From Pararcticibacter amylolyticus (GTDB taxonomy: Bacteria; Bacteroidota; Bacteroidia; Sphingobacteriales; Sphingobacteriaceae): a stretch of 64,000 nucleotides of DNA. The stretch lies in assembly GCF_003130405.1 (NCBI RefSeq), contig NZ_QEAS01000005.1, positions 157,318 through 221,317 of the forward strand. Direction: 5' to 3'. The position numbers and the translations under genes were made by a program. Positions 27,986-36,812 of this stretch are shown one piece after another. The notes beneath the pieces are model-generated. The model saw nothing but the letters and a program-made list of their open reading frames with translations. It made no database searches and was not told the DNA's origin. Position 1 is the stretch's first letter. The number at the start of each line of letters is the position of its first letter.

Positions 27986-28201
27986 GGAATGCTTCCCGGC
28001 GGCAGAATTGCGTTGCGGCCGGAATTGAAACAAGCTCTTAGAATTGCCGGTATCTTCCGGGAGACGTTTTGCAGGAGGATGCGGCCTTATTTTGAACATT
28101 TCTGCCAGAAACTTCTACAATTGTATCATACCGTCAGGTCTTATCCTGTTAGTTTTACGAGGTTTGACAGGCCTTCTTTATTTTGAAGCTGACCAGACCT
28201 G

Positions 28202-30967
28202 ATGTTTGTAAACCAATTAGAAGATTATATGATGATACGATCCCTTTTTTCTACGTTCGTGGCGGACGATGTTTCCCCGGAACGGAGATGCAACCCCGGA
28301 AGGAATGCGCAGCCGGTAGCGTGCAGTACCCGCCTAAAGACCATTTGCAAACATCTCTGCGTCCTGTCGGCCCTGGTTCTTCCGGCGGTCTTCCAGGTAA
28401 GTTTTGCTCAAAAAAAAGAATATCCTTTTAATGACTTCCGGCTGTCTTTTGAAAAGCGTGCAGATGACCTGGTGTCCCGTCTCACCCTGGAGGAAAAAGT
28501 ATCACAGATGCTCAACTCTGCACCAGCAATCCCACGTCTTGGAATACCCGCTTATGACTGGTGGAATGAAACGCTGCATGGGGTCGCACGCACACCTTTT
28601 AAGGTAACCGTTTACCCCCAGGCTATTGGAATGGCAGCTACATTTGATCCAGCTTCACTTTTTAAGATGGCGCAGTTCAGTGCACTTGAAGGCCGGGCGA
28701 TCTATAACAAGGCAGTGGAAACGGGAAGAACGAATGAGCGGTATCTTGGATTAACCTATTGGACACCCAATATCAATATCTTTCGTGATCCGCGATGGGG
28801 ACGGGGGCAGGAAACTTATGGAGAAGATCCCTTTCTGACTGCTTCCCTCGGGGATGCTTTTGTCCGCGGCCTGCAGGGCAACGATCCGAAATACCTGCTG
28901 GCAGCAGCTTGTGCAAAGCACTACGCTGTACATAGCGGGCCTGAGCCTCTCCGGCATGTATTTGATGTAGATGTAAGTGCTTATGATCTCTGGGATACCT
29001 ATCTGCCCGCCTTTAAGAAGCTGGTGGTGGATTCGAAAGTAGCAGGTGTAATGTGCGCTTATAATGCTTTCAGGACGCAGCCATGCTGTGCCAGTGATAT
29101 CCTGATGACAGATATTCTACGCAATCAATGGAAGTTTACAGGGTATGTTACATCGGACTGCTGGGCTATCGATGATTTCTTTAAAAACCATAAGACCCAT
29201 CCGGATGCGGCGTCGGCTTCTGCCGATGCGGTGTTTCACGGAACGGATATAGATTGCGGGACAGATGCTTACAAGGCACTTGTGCAGGCTGTCAGGGAGG
29301 GAAAGATCACAGAAAAGCAGATCGATGTTTCGGTAAAGCGCTTGTTTATGATCAGGCTGAGGCTGGGGATGTTTGATCCGCCATCCATGGTAAAATATGC
29401 ACAAACGCCTTTTTCTGTACTGGAGAAGCCGGAGCATGGACAGCACGCGCTGAAAATGGCACGCCAGTCTATTGTTTTGTTAAGGAATGAAAATAATACC
29501 CTTCCTCTGAAAAAGACGTTGAAAAAGATCGTGGTGCTGGGGCCGAACGCCGATAACTCTATTTCTATACTGGGAAACTATAATGGTGTCCCGTCCAAAT
29601 TGTCTACCATCCTTCAGGGTATAAAAGATAAGGTTGGGAAAACCACTGAAGTGGTATACGAGAAGGCGATCAACTTCACTAATGACACCCTTCTGATTTA
29701 CGAAGATGTCAGCCGCCAGTATTCGATTGACGGGGCGCAGGGCTTCCGTGCAGAGTATTTTTCGAATAAGGAATTGACGGGTGAACCCCTGCTGGTCAGG
29801 AAGGAGCATGAAGTAAACCATTTGTGGCAGGAAGGCGAGCTGCTTACTGCAGGGGTTCGTGCGAACAATTTTTCGGCGCGCTATACTACCGGTTTCAAAG
29901 CGGAGGCAACGGGTTCTTTGACGTTTGAACTGGAAGCAGATGATGGATACCGCTTTTTTGTGAACGGCAAAGAAGAAGTAGATGCATGGACACGGAACAG
30001 GTGGGGCAGCAGGACATTCACCCTGGAAACCCGTAAAGATTCTGTTTATAAGCTGGTGCTTGAATACTGGCAGGGAGAAGGGAAAGGAAATGTCCGGCTA
30101 AGTACAGGAAACTACCGCCGCACGGATTTTGCCGCTTTGGCGCAGCGGCATAAAGATGCAGATGTATTTATCGTTGCGGGGGGAATCTCTCCGCAACTGG
30201 AAGGAGAGGAGATGAAAGTGGATTATCCTGGATTTGAAGGCGGAGACCGTACATCTATTCTGCTCCCGGCAGTTCAAACCAGCTTAATGAAGGCTCTTTC
30301 TGCCGCAGGAAAACCAGTCGTGTTCGTCATGATGACGGGAAGCGCAATCGCTACGCCATGGGAGGCTAAGAATGTCCCTGCCATTGTCAACGCCTGGTAT
30401 GGCGGCCAGGCAGCCGGAACTGCAGTGGCTGATGTCATTTTTGGCGATTATAATCCCGCAGGCAGGCTGCCCGTTACTTTTTACGAGAGTGATACCGATC
30501 TGGCTCCGTTTGATAATTACAGCATGGAAAACCGTACCTACCGGTATTTTAAAGGCAAGCCTCTGTATGGATTTGGATATGGGTTGAGTTATACATCTTT
30601 CCGTTACGATCAGCTTACTATACCATCTGCGGTTGCTAAAGGTAAACCTGTGACCGTGAGTGTGCGGGTTACGAATACCGGGAAAACCATAGGAGAAGAG
30701 GTTGCCCAACTGTATTTTAGGAGTGGTGATCAATCTGTTAAGACAGCATTAAAGTCACTTAAGGGATTTGACCGGGTGAGCCTGAAGCCCGGAGAGAGTA
30801 AGGTTGTTGCCTTCAGACTTAATGCGGAGGATCTGACCTATGTGAATGGGGACGGGCAAAGGGTGCCATTCACTGGAAAGTTGAGTATATCTGTTGGCGG
30901 CAGCCAGCCTGATGAAACAAACCGGACAAGCGGCAATATTCTTTCCGGGACATTGCATATAAAATAG
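28202..30967 (+). CDS. GH3 beta-xylosidase/beta-glucosidase with PA14 insert
   Basis: A 921-residue GH3 enzyme. The N-terminal barrel (about 80-400) contains GVARTPFKVTVYPQAIGMAA, DPRWGRGQETYGEDP, CAKHYAVHSGPE and the nucleophile D319 in YVTSDCWAIDDFF. A PA14 module is inserted at about 520-640 (FRAEYFSNKELTG to DDGYRFFVNGKE), then GH3_C and a fibronectin-III-like domain close the chain. The start is awkward: the hydrophobic signal segment (LCVLSALVLPAVFQVSFAQ) begins only at residue 52, after a Cys/Arg-rich lead. ATGs at 28229 and 28232 are alternatives, and a non-ATG start nearer the signal is possible. A strong terminator follows. It likely releases beta-linked xylose or glucose in the periplasm. 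Confidence 0.88.
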   Translation: MFVNQLEDYMMIRSLFSTFVADDVSPERRCNPGRNAQPVACSTRLKTICKHLCVLSALVLPAVFQVSFAQKKEYPFNDFRLSFEKRADDLVSRLTLEEKVSQMLNSAPAIPRLGIPAYDWWNETLHGVARTPFKVTVYPQAIGMAATFDPASLFKMAQFSALEGRAIYNKAVETGRTNERYLGLTYWTPNINIFRDPRWGRGQETYGEDPFLTASLGDAFVRGLQGNDPKYLLAAACAKHYAVHSGPEPLRHVFDVDVSAYDLWDTYLPAFKKLVVDSKVAGVMCAYNAFRTQPCCASDILMTDILRNQWKFTGYVTSDCWAIDDFFKNHKTHPDAASASADAVFHGTDIDCGTDAYKALVQAVREGKITEKQIDVSVKRLFMIRLRLGMFDPPSMVKYAQTPFSVLEKPEHGQHALKMARQSIVLLRNENNTLPLKKTLKKIVVLGPNADNSISILGNYNGVPSKLSTILQGIKDKVGKTTEVVYEKAINFTNDTLLIYEDVSRQYSIDGAQGFRAEYFSNKELTGEPLLVRKEHEVNHLWQEGELLTAGVRANNFSARYTTGFKAEATGSLTFELEADDGYRFFVNGKEEVDAWTRNRWGSRTFTLETRKDSVYKLVLEYWQGEGKGNVRLSTGNYRRTDFAALAQRHKDADVFIVAGGISPQLEGEEMKVDYPGFEGGDRTSILLPAVQTSLMKALSAAGKPVVFVMMTGSAIATPWEAKNVPAIVNAWYGGQAAGTAVADVIFGDYNPAGRLPVTFYESDTDLAPFDNYSMENRTYRYFKGKPLYGFGYGLSYTSFRYDQLTIPSAVAKGKPVTVSVRVTNTGKTIGEEVAQLYFRSGDQSVKTALKSLKGFDRVSLKPGESKVVAFRLNAEDLTYVNGDGQRVPFTGKLSISVGGSQPDETNRTSGNILSGTLHIK

Positions 30968-30985
30968 TACTTATATCTTATGAGG

Positions 30986-31021
30986 AAAGGGCCAGAAAGC
31001 GCGGACGCTTTCTGGCCCTTT
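30986..31021 (+). terminator. Strong intrinsic terminator after GH3
   Basis: A 16-bp perfect stem (AAAGGGCCAGAAAGCG and its complement) with a 4-nt loop CGGA, followed by TTCG. It lies 18 bp after the GH3 stop codon and separates that gene from the SusC/SusD operon. Confidence 0.9.
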
Positions 31022-31514
31022 TCGTTACATCTTTAATGGCGGATTTTTAAGGTTTTACCTATGAAAAACGATCGTGTAAAATAATGTATTTTGTTAAGTG
31101 TTTGATATTTAGTGTTTTTTGGCGGGTTTGACCGTATTTTTGAACAATTGTTGTTGAACATCTCTCCCATTAAAATGATGATTATTCCCCTCCTGCAGCC
31201 GCCTCTCAAACTAATTTAGCTTTCATTATAAACCAGAGTTGACCAATAAGTTGACGCTTGCTTCGATTAGAGTTACGGCGTATTTATAAAAAGATAACCA
31301 TAAAATAACCAGGATTAATTTAAAGTGCTGACCCGGATCAGCGCAACAAACAGAAAAAATAAATGATTATGAAAAGCTTTATTAGAGGTCCCAACTACCG
31401 GTTGGTTGACGAATCTTTATTATATTTTCATTTTAAGGTATTAACTCTTCAATTAGAAGCCATGATAAATTACTATTTAATATTACAGACGCCTGAATAA
31501 AAAATTTCAATACA
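31022..31514. other. Long leader region upstream of susC
   Basis: Part of a 650-bp AT-rich gap. A 45-codon frame (31363-31500) is present but has no recognisable features and is probably chance. No tRNA or known riboswitch is apparent. The useful site is the palindrome that follows at 31515-31532. Confidence 0.4.
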
Positions 31515-31532
31515 AATGCAAACGTTTGCATT
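31515..31532. promoter_or_regulatory. LacI-family-type operator upstream of susC
   Basis: AATGCAAACGTTTGCATT is a perfect 18-bp palindrome with a central CG, the classic form of LacI/PurR/CcpA-family operators. It lies 86 bp upstream of the SusC start codon. No LacI-family gene occurs in the window, so the reader would be encoded elsewhere. Confidence 0.75.
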
Positions 31533-31617
31533 GTTTCGGACAGCGTGATTATTCAAGCTGTATTAAAAATATCCTCATTTAGTAAAAACTAGTTATTTAT
31601 AACTTTTAAAACCAATT

Positions 31618-34600
31618 ATGAAAAAGTTAGACTTTCAAAAAGTATTTGGATGGATTTTGCTTTTGCTGATCTTTCCAATGCTGACTTTTGCTCAGAATGT
31701 GACTGTTACCGGCAAGGTAATCGACGAGAATGGGTTAGCATTACCTGGTGCCAGTGTCAAAGTAGGCACAGGCTCCGGAAGCACGTCAACGGATGTGAAT
31801 GGGAATTTTAAATTTAATGTGCCTGCAAGTGCTACAACGCTCATAGTTACCTTTTTAGGGTATCAACAAAAGAAAGTATCAATACCTCAAAACAAAACCA
31901 ATATAACTATCAGTTTAACGCCTTCTGCTCAAAGCTTAAATGAGGTCGTAGTGATCGGTTATGGAAGTCAGCGGAGAGAGGCTGTTACAGGTTCTGTTTC
32001 TTCAATAGGAGGCGAGGCTTTGCGGGAAGTGCCTTCAGCCAACATTACACAGGCCCTGCAGGGACGCTTGCCGGGAATAGACATGACACAAACATCAAGC
32101 CGGCCTGGTTCTGGTATGCAAATTCGAATTCGCGGGACTCGCTCCCTAAACCCAGATCCAAATTCCGGGCAGGATGCTCCGTTAGTGGTGCTGGATGGTA
32201 TCCCGTTTTCCGGCTCTATAAATGATATTGATCCAAACAACATAAAAAGTATAGACGTCTTGAAGGACGCTTCTGCAACTGCTATATATGGCTCGCGTGG
32301 TGCTAACGGAGTAATTCTGGTTACCTCTTTCAGGGGGCAAAAAGGGCAGCCGGCAAGATTATCATACAACTCATTTTATGGGCTAAAGAATGTATTTTCA
32401 GAATTCCCCATGATGGATGGACCTCAGCTAAACAAGTTGAGAGCCGAAGCTCTGCGGACCGTTGATGAATTAAAAAGAGGTCCTGTCTTCGGCCCCTCTG
32501 CTGATGAACAGGCTAATGCTAACACGGATTGGCAAGATTTGCTATATCGTACAGGAAAGACAATGAGTCATGACGTGAGTCTTTCTAAAGGTTCCGAAAA
32601 AGGGAATTTTTCCGTTGGGGTTGGCTATTATCGTGATGAATCTGTTTTGCCAACAAACGACTTCAGCCGGTATTCTTTGAGGGCATCTGTAGACCAGGAA
32701 GCTGGAAAATACTTCCGTTTTGGACTCACATCAAATAATAGCTATGGTGTTACTCAAGGTAACCAGGTTGGTGTGGGTGATGCGCTTGGAGCCTCTCCTT
32801 TAGCTTCTCCTTATGATGAGCAGGGGAATTTAAAAAGGGCTACTCAAGCTTCAACTACAGATTTCTACAGGGTTTGGACGAAGGAATCGATTGAAGCTCT
32901 TAAAGACGATTGGATAAGTGAGTCCAAAGGTTTGGGGTCATACAACAGTCTATACGGAGAAGTTAGTGTTCCATGGGTAAATGGTTTAAAAGCACGTGTG
33001 AATGTAGGGTTAAATATTCGGCAAACAACGGGTGGCTTTTTCACCGGAAGAGGAGTAACAAGTCCTACAAACCCCGATGAGCTTTCTTCAGCGGGCATAA
33101 ATAACTCGACAATGACTGACTGGACAATAGAGAACCTTCTGACCTACAACCGTAATTTCGGAAAGCATGAAATTAATGTAGTTGGTTTGTATTCGGCAGA
33201 GGAGAATACATTTTATCGGTCAGATATTTCCGCTGTAGATATTGCTGGCGAACATTTTCAATATTATAACCTTGGGCAAGCACTTGGGAATATTACTATT
33301 AATCCTGATAATCAAGGCCACACGGTATGGGGCTTGCAATCATGGATGGGACGTGTCATGTACAACTATGATAACCGCTATATGCTTTCTGCCACTTTGC
33401 GGGCAGACGGATCTTCAAGGCTGGCTCCGGGGCATAAGTGGCATACGTATCCTGCCGTATCATTAGGATGGAATATAGCCCAGGAGTCCTTTATGCAAAG
33501 TATTCCATATATAAGTAATTTAAAATTACGCGTTGGATACGGCGTAACATCAAATCAGGCGGTTGCCCCATACGCTACTTTGGGTCGTCTGGCCAACAGA
33601 TACTATAACTTTGGAGATACAGGGGAGGATAGCTATCAGAACGGCTATATCATTTCTGAACTTCCTAATGAAAATTTGGGATGGGAATTCACGAATACCT
33701 GGAACTTTGCACTGGACTTTGGATTATTCGGGGGACGACTTAGTGGTACCATGGAATATTACAGACAGCATACCAAAGATATTCTTTTAGGTGTCGATTT
33801 ACCTCCTACGGCCGGAGTTCCCCGCTATACAAATAACATTGGTGAAACCGAAAATAAAGGTTTTGAACTCTCACTTAATGGCATCATTATAGATAATCCC
33901 AAAGGGTTTAGATGGGAAGCGGGTTTTAACATTTATACCAACCGTAATAAATTATTATCGCTTACTTCCGGCAGGCTTCGTGATGAGGGAAACTGGTGGT
34001 TTGTGGGACAACCGATTAATGTAATTTTCGATTACGAAAGGATCGGTCTTTGGCAACCTGGTGATCAATATATGGATGTTCTTGAACCGGGGGGGAATAC
34101 AGGTATGATCAAAGTTAAATATACCGGAGATTATGATGAAAATGGCGTTCCTGTGAGAGCTATTAACGCTGACGACCGGCAAATTTTGAAATATGATCCA
34201 GATTTTCAGGGTGGATTTAATACTCGCCTGACATATAAAGGGTGGGATTTAAGCTTGGTAGCGGCATTCAAAAAAGGAGGAACTCTTATTTCTACTTTAC
34301 ATGGAGCTACAGGTTATCTCAATTTATTAAATGCGCGTCATAACAATGTCGATGTAGATTATTGGACACCAGAGAATACTAATGCAAAGTATCCGCGTCC
34401 GGGAGGTATAATCTCAGGTGACAACCCAAAATACATGAGTACAATGGGTTATTTTGATGCATCTTATCTGAAGCTGAGAACAATTTCTTTAGGTTATAGC
34501 CTCAGCGGTAAATGGATGCAAAAAGCAGGCATAAATCAGGCAAGGGTATATTTTACGGCACAGAATCCATTTGTATTATTTTCTCCTTATCATAAGGAAT

Positions 34601-34740
34601 CAGGTATGGATCCTGAACCGAATTCTTACGGAAATCAAAATCAAGCAGTTACATCTCAGATTGTGCAGAGGCTACCCGTTGTAGCGAACAACGTTCCTTC
34701 AACTCGCAATTATGTGTTCGGACTCAATTTCACTTTCTAA
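31618..34740 (+). CDS. SusC/RagA-family TonB-linked outer-membrane transporter (PUL)
   Basis: A 1040-residue SusC-type receptor: signal peptide (GWILLLLIFPMLTFAQ), CarboxypepD_reg-like domain (about 28-115), plug (about 125-240, with SIDVLKDASATAIYGSRGAN and GVILVTS) and a barrel ending VFGLNFTF. It imports oligosaccharides delivered by its SusD partner, encoded 12 bp downstream. A LacI-type palindrome lies upstream. This gene, its susD and the SurA-like gene after it look more AT-rich by eye than the flanking hydrolase genes, which may indicate separate origin. Confidence 0.95.
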   Translation: MKKLDFQKVFGWILLLLIFPMLTFAQNVTVTGKVIDENGLALPGASVKVGTGSGSTSTDVNGNFKFNVPASATTLIVTFLGYQQKKVSIPQNKTNITISLTPSAQSLNEVVVIGYGSQRREAVTGSVSSIGGEALREVPSANITQALQGRLPGIDMTQTSSRPGSGMQIRIRGTRSLNPDPNSGQDAPLVVLDGIPFSGSINDIDPNNIKSIDVLKDASATAIYGSRGANGVILVTSFRGQKGQPARLSYNSFYGLKNVFSEFPMMDGPQLNKLRAEALRTVDELKRGPVFGPSADEQANANTDWQDLLYRTGKTMSHDVSLSKGSEKGNFSVGVGYYRDESVLPTNDFSRYSLRASVDQEAGKYFRFGLTSNNSYGVTQGNQVGVGDALGASPLASPYDEQGNLKRATQASTTDFYRVWTKESIEALKDDWISESKGLGSYNSLYGEVSVPWVNGLKARVNVGLNIRQTTGGFFTGRGVTSPTNPDELSSAGINNSTMTDWTIENLLTYNRNFGKHEINVVGLYSAEENTFYRSDISAVDIAGEHFQYYNLGQALGNITINPDNQGHTVWGLQSWMGRVMYNYDNRYMLSATLRADGSSRLAPGHKWHTYPAVSLGWNIAQESFMQSIPYISNLKLRVGYGVTSNQAVAPYATLGRLANRYYNFGDTGEDSYQNGYIISELPNENLGWEFTNTWNFALDFGLFGGRLSGTMEYYRQHTKDILLGVDLPPTAGVPRYTNNIGETENKGFELSLNGIIIDNPKGFRWEAGFNIYTNRNKLLSLTSGRLRDEGNWWFVGQPINVIFDYERIGLWQPGDQYMDVLEPGGNTGMIKVKYTGDYDENGVPVRAINADDRQILKYDPDFQGGFNTRLTYKGWDLSLVAAFKKGGTLISTLHGATGYLNLLNARHNNVDVDYWTPENTNAKYPRPGGIISGDNPKYMSTMGYFDASYLKLRTISLGYSLSGKWMQKAGINQARVYFTAQNPFVLFSPYHKESGMDPEPNSYGNQNQAVTSQIVQRLPVVANNVPSTRNYVFGLNFTF

Positions 34741-34752
34741 ATTTCTACTGTC

Positions 34753-36684
34753 ATGCAAAGAATATATAAGATTTTAATGATTGCCACCCTGTTTGTTGCA
34801 GGTGGATGTAAAGATATACTGGAAGAAACTCCACGAGATCGTTTTGAACCGGGCTTCTTTAAAACAGAAGCTGGAATAAGAGGGGGGCTGACAGGTCTTT
34901 ATTCTGGATTACGAAGGCTTTACGGGCAACCATATTATTATAATGCCACTGAAACCGGAACGGATGAATATACTTACGGACAACAAGCAGATGATAATTT
35001 TCGTAAAGCGGATTTATCCGGTTTAGGCATTCCCGATGCCCAGAATAGCCGCTGGGATGTCCTGTGGAATACCGCATATGCCAACATCAACTCAGCAAGC
35101 GGTATTATCACTAATGGCACTGAAGCCAATATGCCAGCTGCGCTTATAGCTGAGGCCCGGTTCTTTCGCTCTTTTAGTTATTTCTTATTAGTGCAGACAT
35201 TTGGAGGAGTTCCATTGGATTTAGGAAGCGGTATATTAACATATAACACTAAGCCGACCCTTAGTTCTGTCCGTAATACTGTTCCTGAAGTGTATACTAT
35301 CGGCATTTTTCCTGACCTAAAGCAAGCTGTCGAGGAGCTGCCTGATAATCCCCGTGATATAGGTGCTGTTACGAAAAATGTAGCACGCCTTACATTAGCA
35401 AAAGCTTATTTAACGTATGCGTGGTGGCTTCAGAACCCCAATAATGTGCCTACATATCCTGAAACTCCAAGGACCGACCCTGATGGGCATGATGCACAAT
35501 GGTATTTTCAAAATGCCTATAACATCGCCTTGGATGGGATAAATAACCCCGGCCCCTATGCTTTGCAACCGACATTCTACGATGTGAATTTAGCACAGAA
35601 TGACCGGAACAAGGAAATTATGTTGTGGGCAGACCATACGGAAGCTAATGCTCAGTATAGCGAGAGCAATATTACTGGCTGGGACGGAGGTGACGGTCAA
35701 AATCAAGCGGTTTGGATGGTAACATGGTATTTTCAGAACCTTAAAGCCAGTAGTGACCCGGCGAGCTGGAAGCCAGCCGATGTAATGTTTCGCACTGTGC
35801 AGGCAGGACAGTCTTATAGCCGTCCCTGGATGAGAATGACCCCGCCAGTTGACGTGTTTACCAAAACATTTTCTAATAAAACAGAGGATTCGCGTTTTAA
35901 CGGTACCTTCACTACTGTATATAGAGGTACCTGGTATCTTAACACTCAACGGACAGAAGCCAGACTCTATGGTGCTAACTTAATGCCAATAGAAAAGAAC
36001 GGTAAGGTGCTTTCTTTTCTATCTGCTGATCCTGGTGGCATTAATTACTCAAATTCAACCTATAATGATAATACTGAAGCGGGACAATTACCCGGACGGG
36101 CTGACTATGTAGTTCCGTTGGATAAAATCTCCAGAAGTATTTACCCGGGCTTATGGAAACTTGGTTCTTACAGAAAATCAACTGATTATAACGATGACAA
36201 AATAGCGAGTTCTCGTCCGTATAATATTTTGAAGTATTCTGAGTTTTATTTTGTTGCAGCTGAAGCTGCTGTTAAGGGAGCATCTGTTCAAGCTGGGAGG
36301 AGTGCAAGGGAGTTAATTAATGTAATTCGTTCACGTGCAGGTAAATGGAAATTTGATGTGGCTGAAAATGTTGAAAAAGTAGAAGATAATTCCGCTGCAA
36401 TGGTTGCTGCAACTCCTGCCTCAATTGACATAAATTATATTTTAGACGAGCGTTCCAGGGAGTTTTTCGGCGAAGGGTACCGCTGGCATGATCTTGCACG
36501 TACCCAGAAGTGGGAAGAGTATGCGGGATCTTATCGTATCTCCCAAACAGCCGGAGCTTCGCCTGTTACAATAACCCGTCAGTTGCCTAAATACCTTTAT
36601 CTGCGGCCTATTCCGCAAGGGCAGCTGGATAGGATGAGTGGAGATGCTGACTTTAAAAAGGCTTATCAGAATCCAGGTTATTGA
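34753..36684 (+). CDS. SusD/RagB-family glycan-binding lipoprotein
   Basis: A 643-residue surface lipoprotein (LMIATLFVAGGC, then KDILEETPRDRF) with the SusD TPR-like helical fold. The family-typical LIAEARFFRSFSYFLLVQTF occurs near 135-155 and NVARLTLAKAYLTYAWWL near 215-232. The C-terminus holds LDERSREFFGEGYRWHDLART, the hallmark of SusD proteins. It is at the long end for the family. It caps the SusC barrel and binds glycan, and is followed by a terminator-like hairpin. Confidence 0.94.
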   Translation: MQRIYKILMIATLFVAGGCKDILEETPRDRFEPGFFKTEAGIRGGLTGLYSGLRRLYGQPYYYNATETGTDEYTYGQQADDNFRKADLSGLGIPDAQNSRWDVLWNTAYANINSASGIITNGTEANMPAALIAEARFFRSFSYFLLVQTFGGVPLDLGSGILTYNTKPTLSSVRNTVPEVYTIGIFPDLKQAVEELPDNPRDIGAVTKNVARLTLAKAYLTYAWWLQNPNNVPTYPETPRTDPDGHDAQWYFQNAYNIALDGINNPGPYALQPTFYDVNLAQNDRNKEIMLWADHTEANAQYSESNITGWDGGDGQNQAVWMVTWYFQNLKASSDPASWKPADVMFRTVQAGQSYSRPWMRMTPPVDVFTKTFSNKTEDSRFNGTFTTVYRGTWYLNTQRTEARLYGANLMPIEKNGKVLSFLSADPGGINYSNSTYNDNTEAGQLPGRADYVVPLDKISRSIYPGLWKLGSYRKSTDYNDDKIASSRPYNILKYSEFYFVAAEAAVKGASVQAGRSARELINVIRSRAGKWKFDVAENVEKVEDNSAAMVAATPASIDINYILDERSREFFGEGYRWHDLARTQKWEEYAGSYRISQTAGASPVTITRQLPKYLYLRPIPQGQLDRMSGDADFKKAYQNPGY

Positions 36685-36733
36685 GCATTCAGATGAAGCG
36701 AGTATAATTTAATACCGAATGTGTTTTTCCTAA

Positions 36734-36768
36734 GTGGATGCCACCCTGTCGTCAGGGTGGCTATCCAC
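36734..36768 (+). terminator. Terminator-like hairpin after susD
   Basis: Stem CCACCCTG/CAGGGTGG with a TCGT loop, extended by GTGGAT/ATCCAC after a small bulge. The total is 14 paired bases, 50 bp after the susD stop. No long U-tract follows. Confidence 0.6.
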
Positions 36769-36812
36769 TATATTCTAATTAAAGTTGATAGCACCAGTTT
36801 GATAACTTAACG

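Noticed and set aside
27989-28186. 65-codon frame between the two GH3 genes
   Set aside because: No recognisable features, ends next to the following gene, and its composition looks random.
31363-31500. 45-codon frame in the susC leader
   Set aside because: No signal peptide, motif or conserved look; probably chance in AT-rich sequence.
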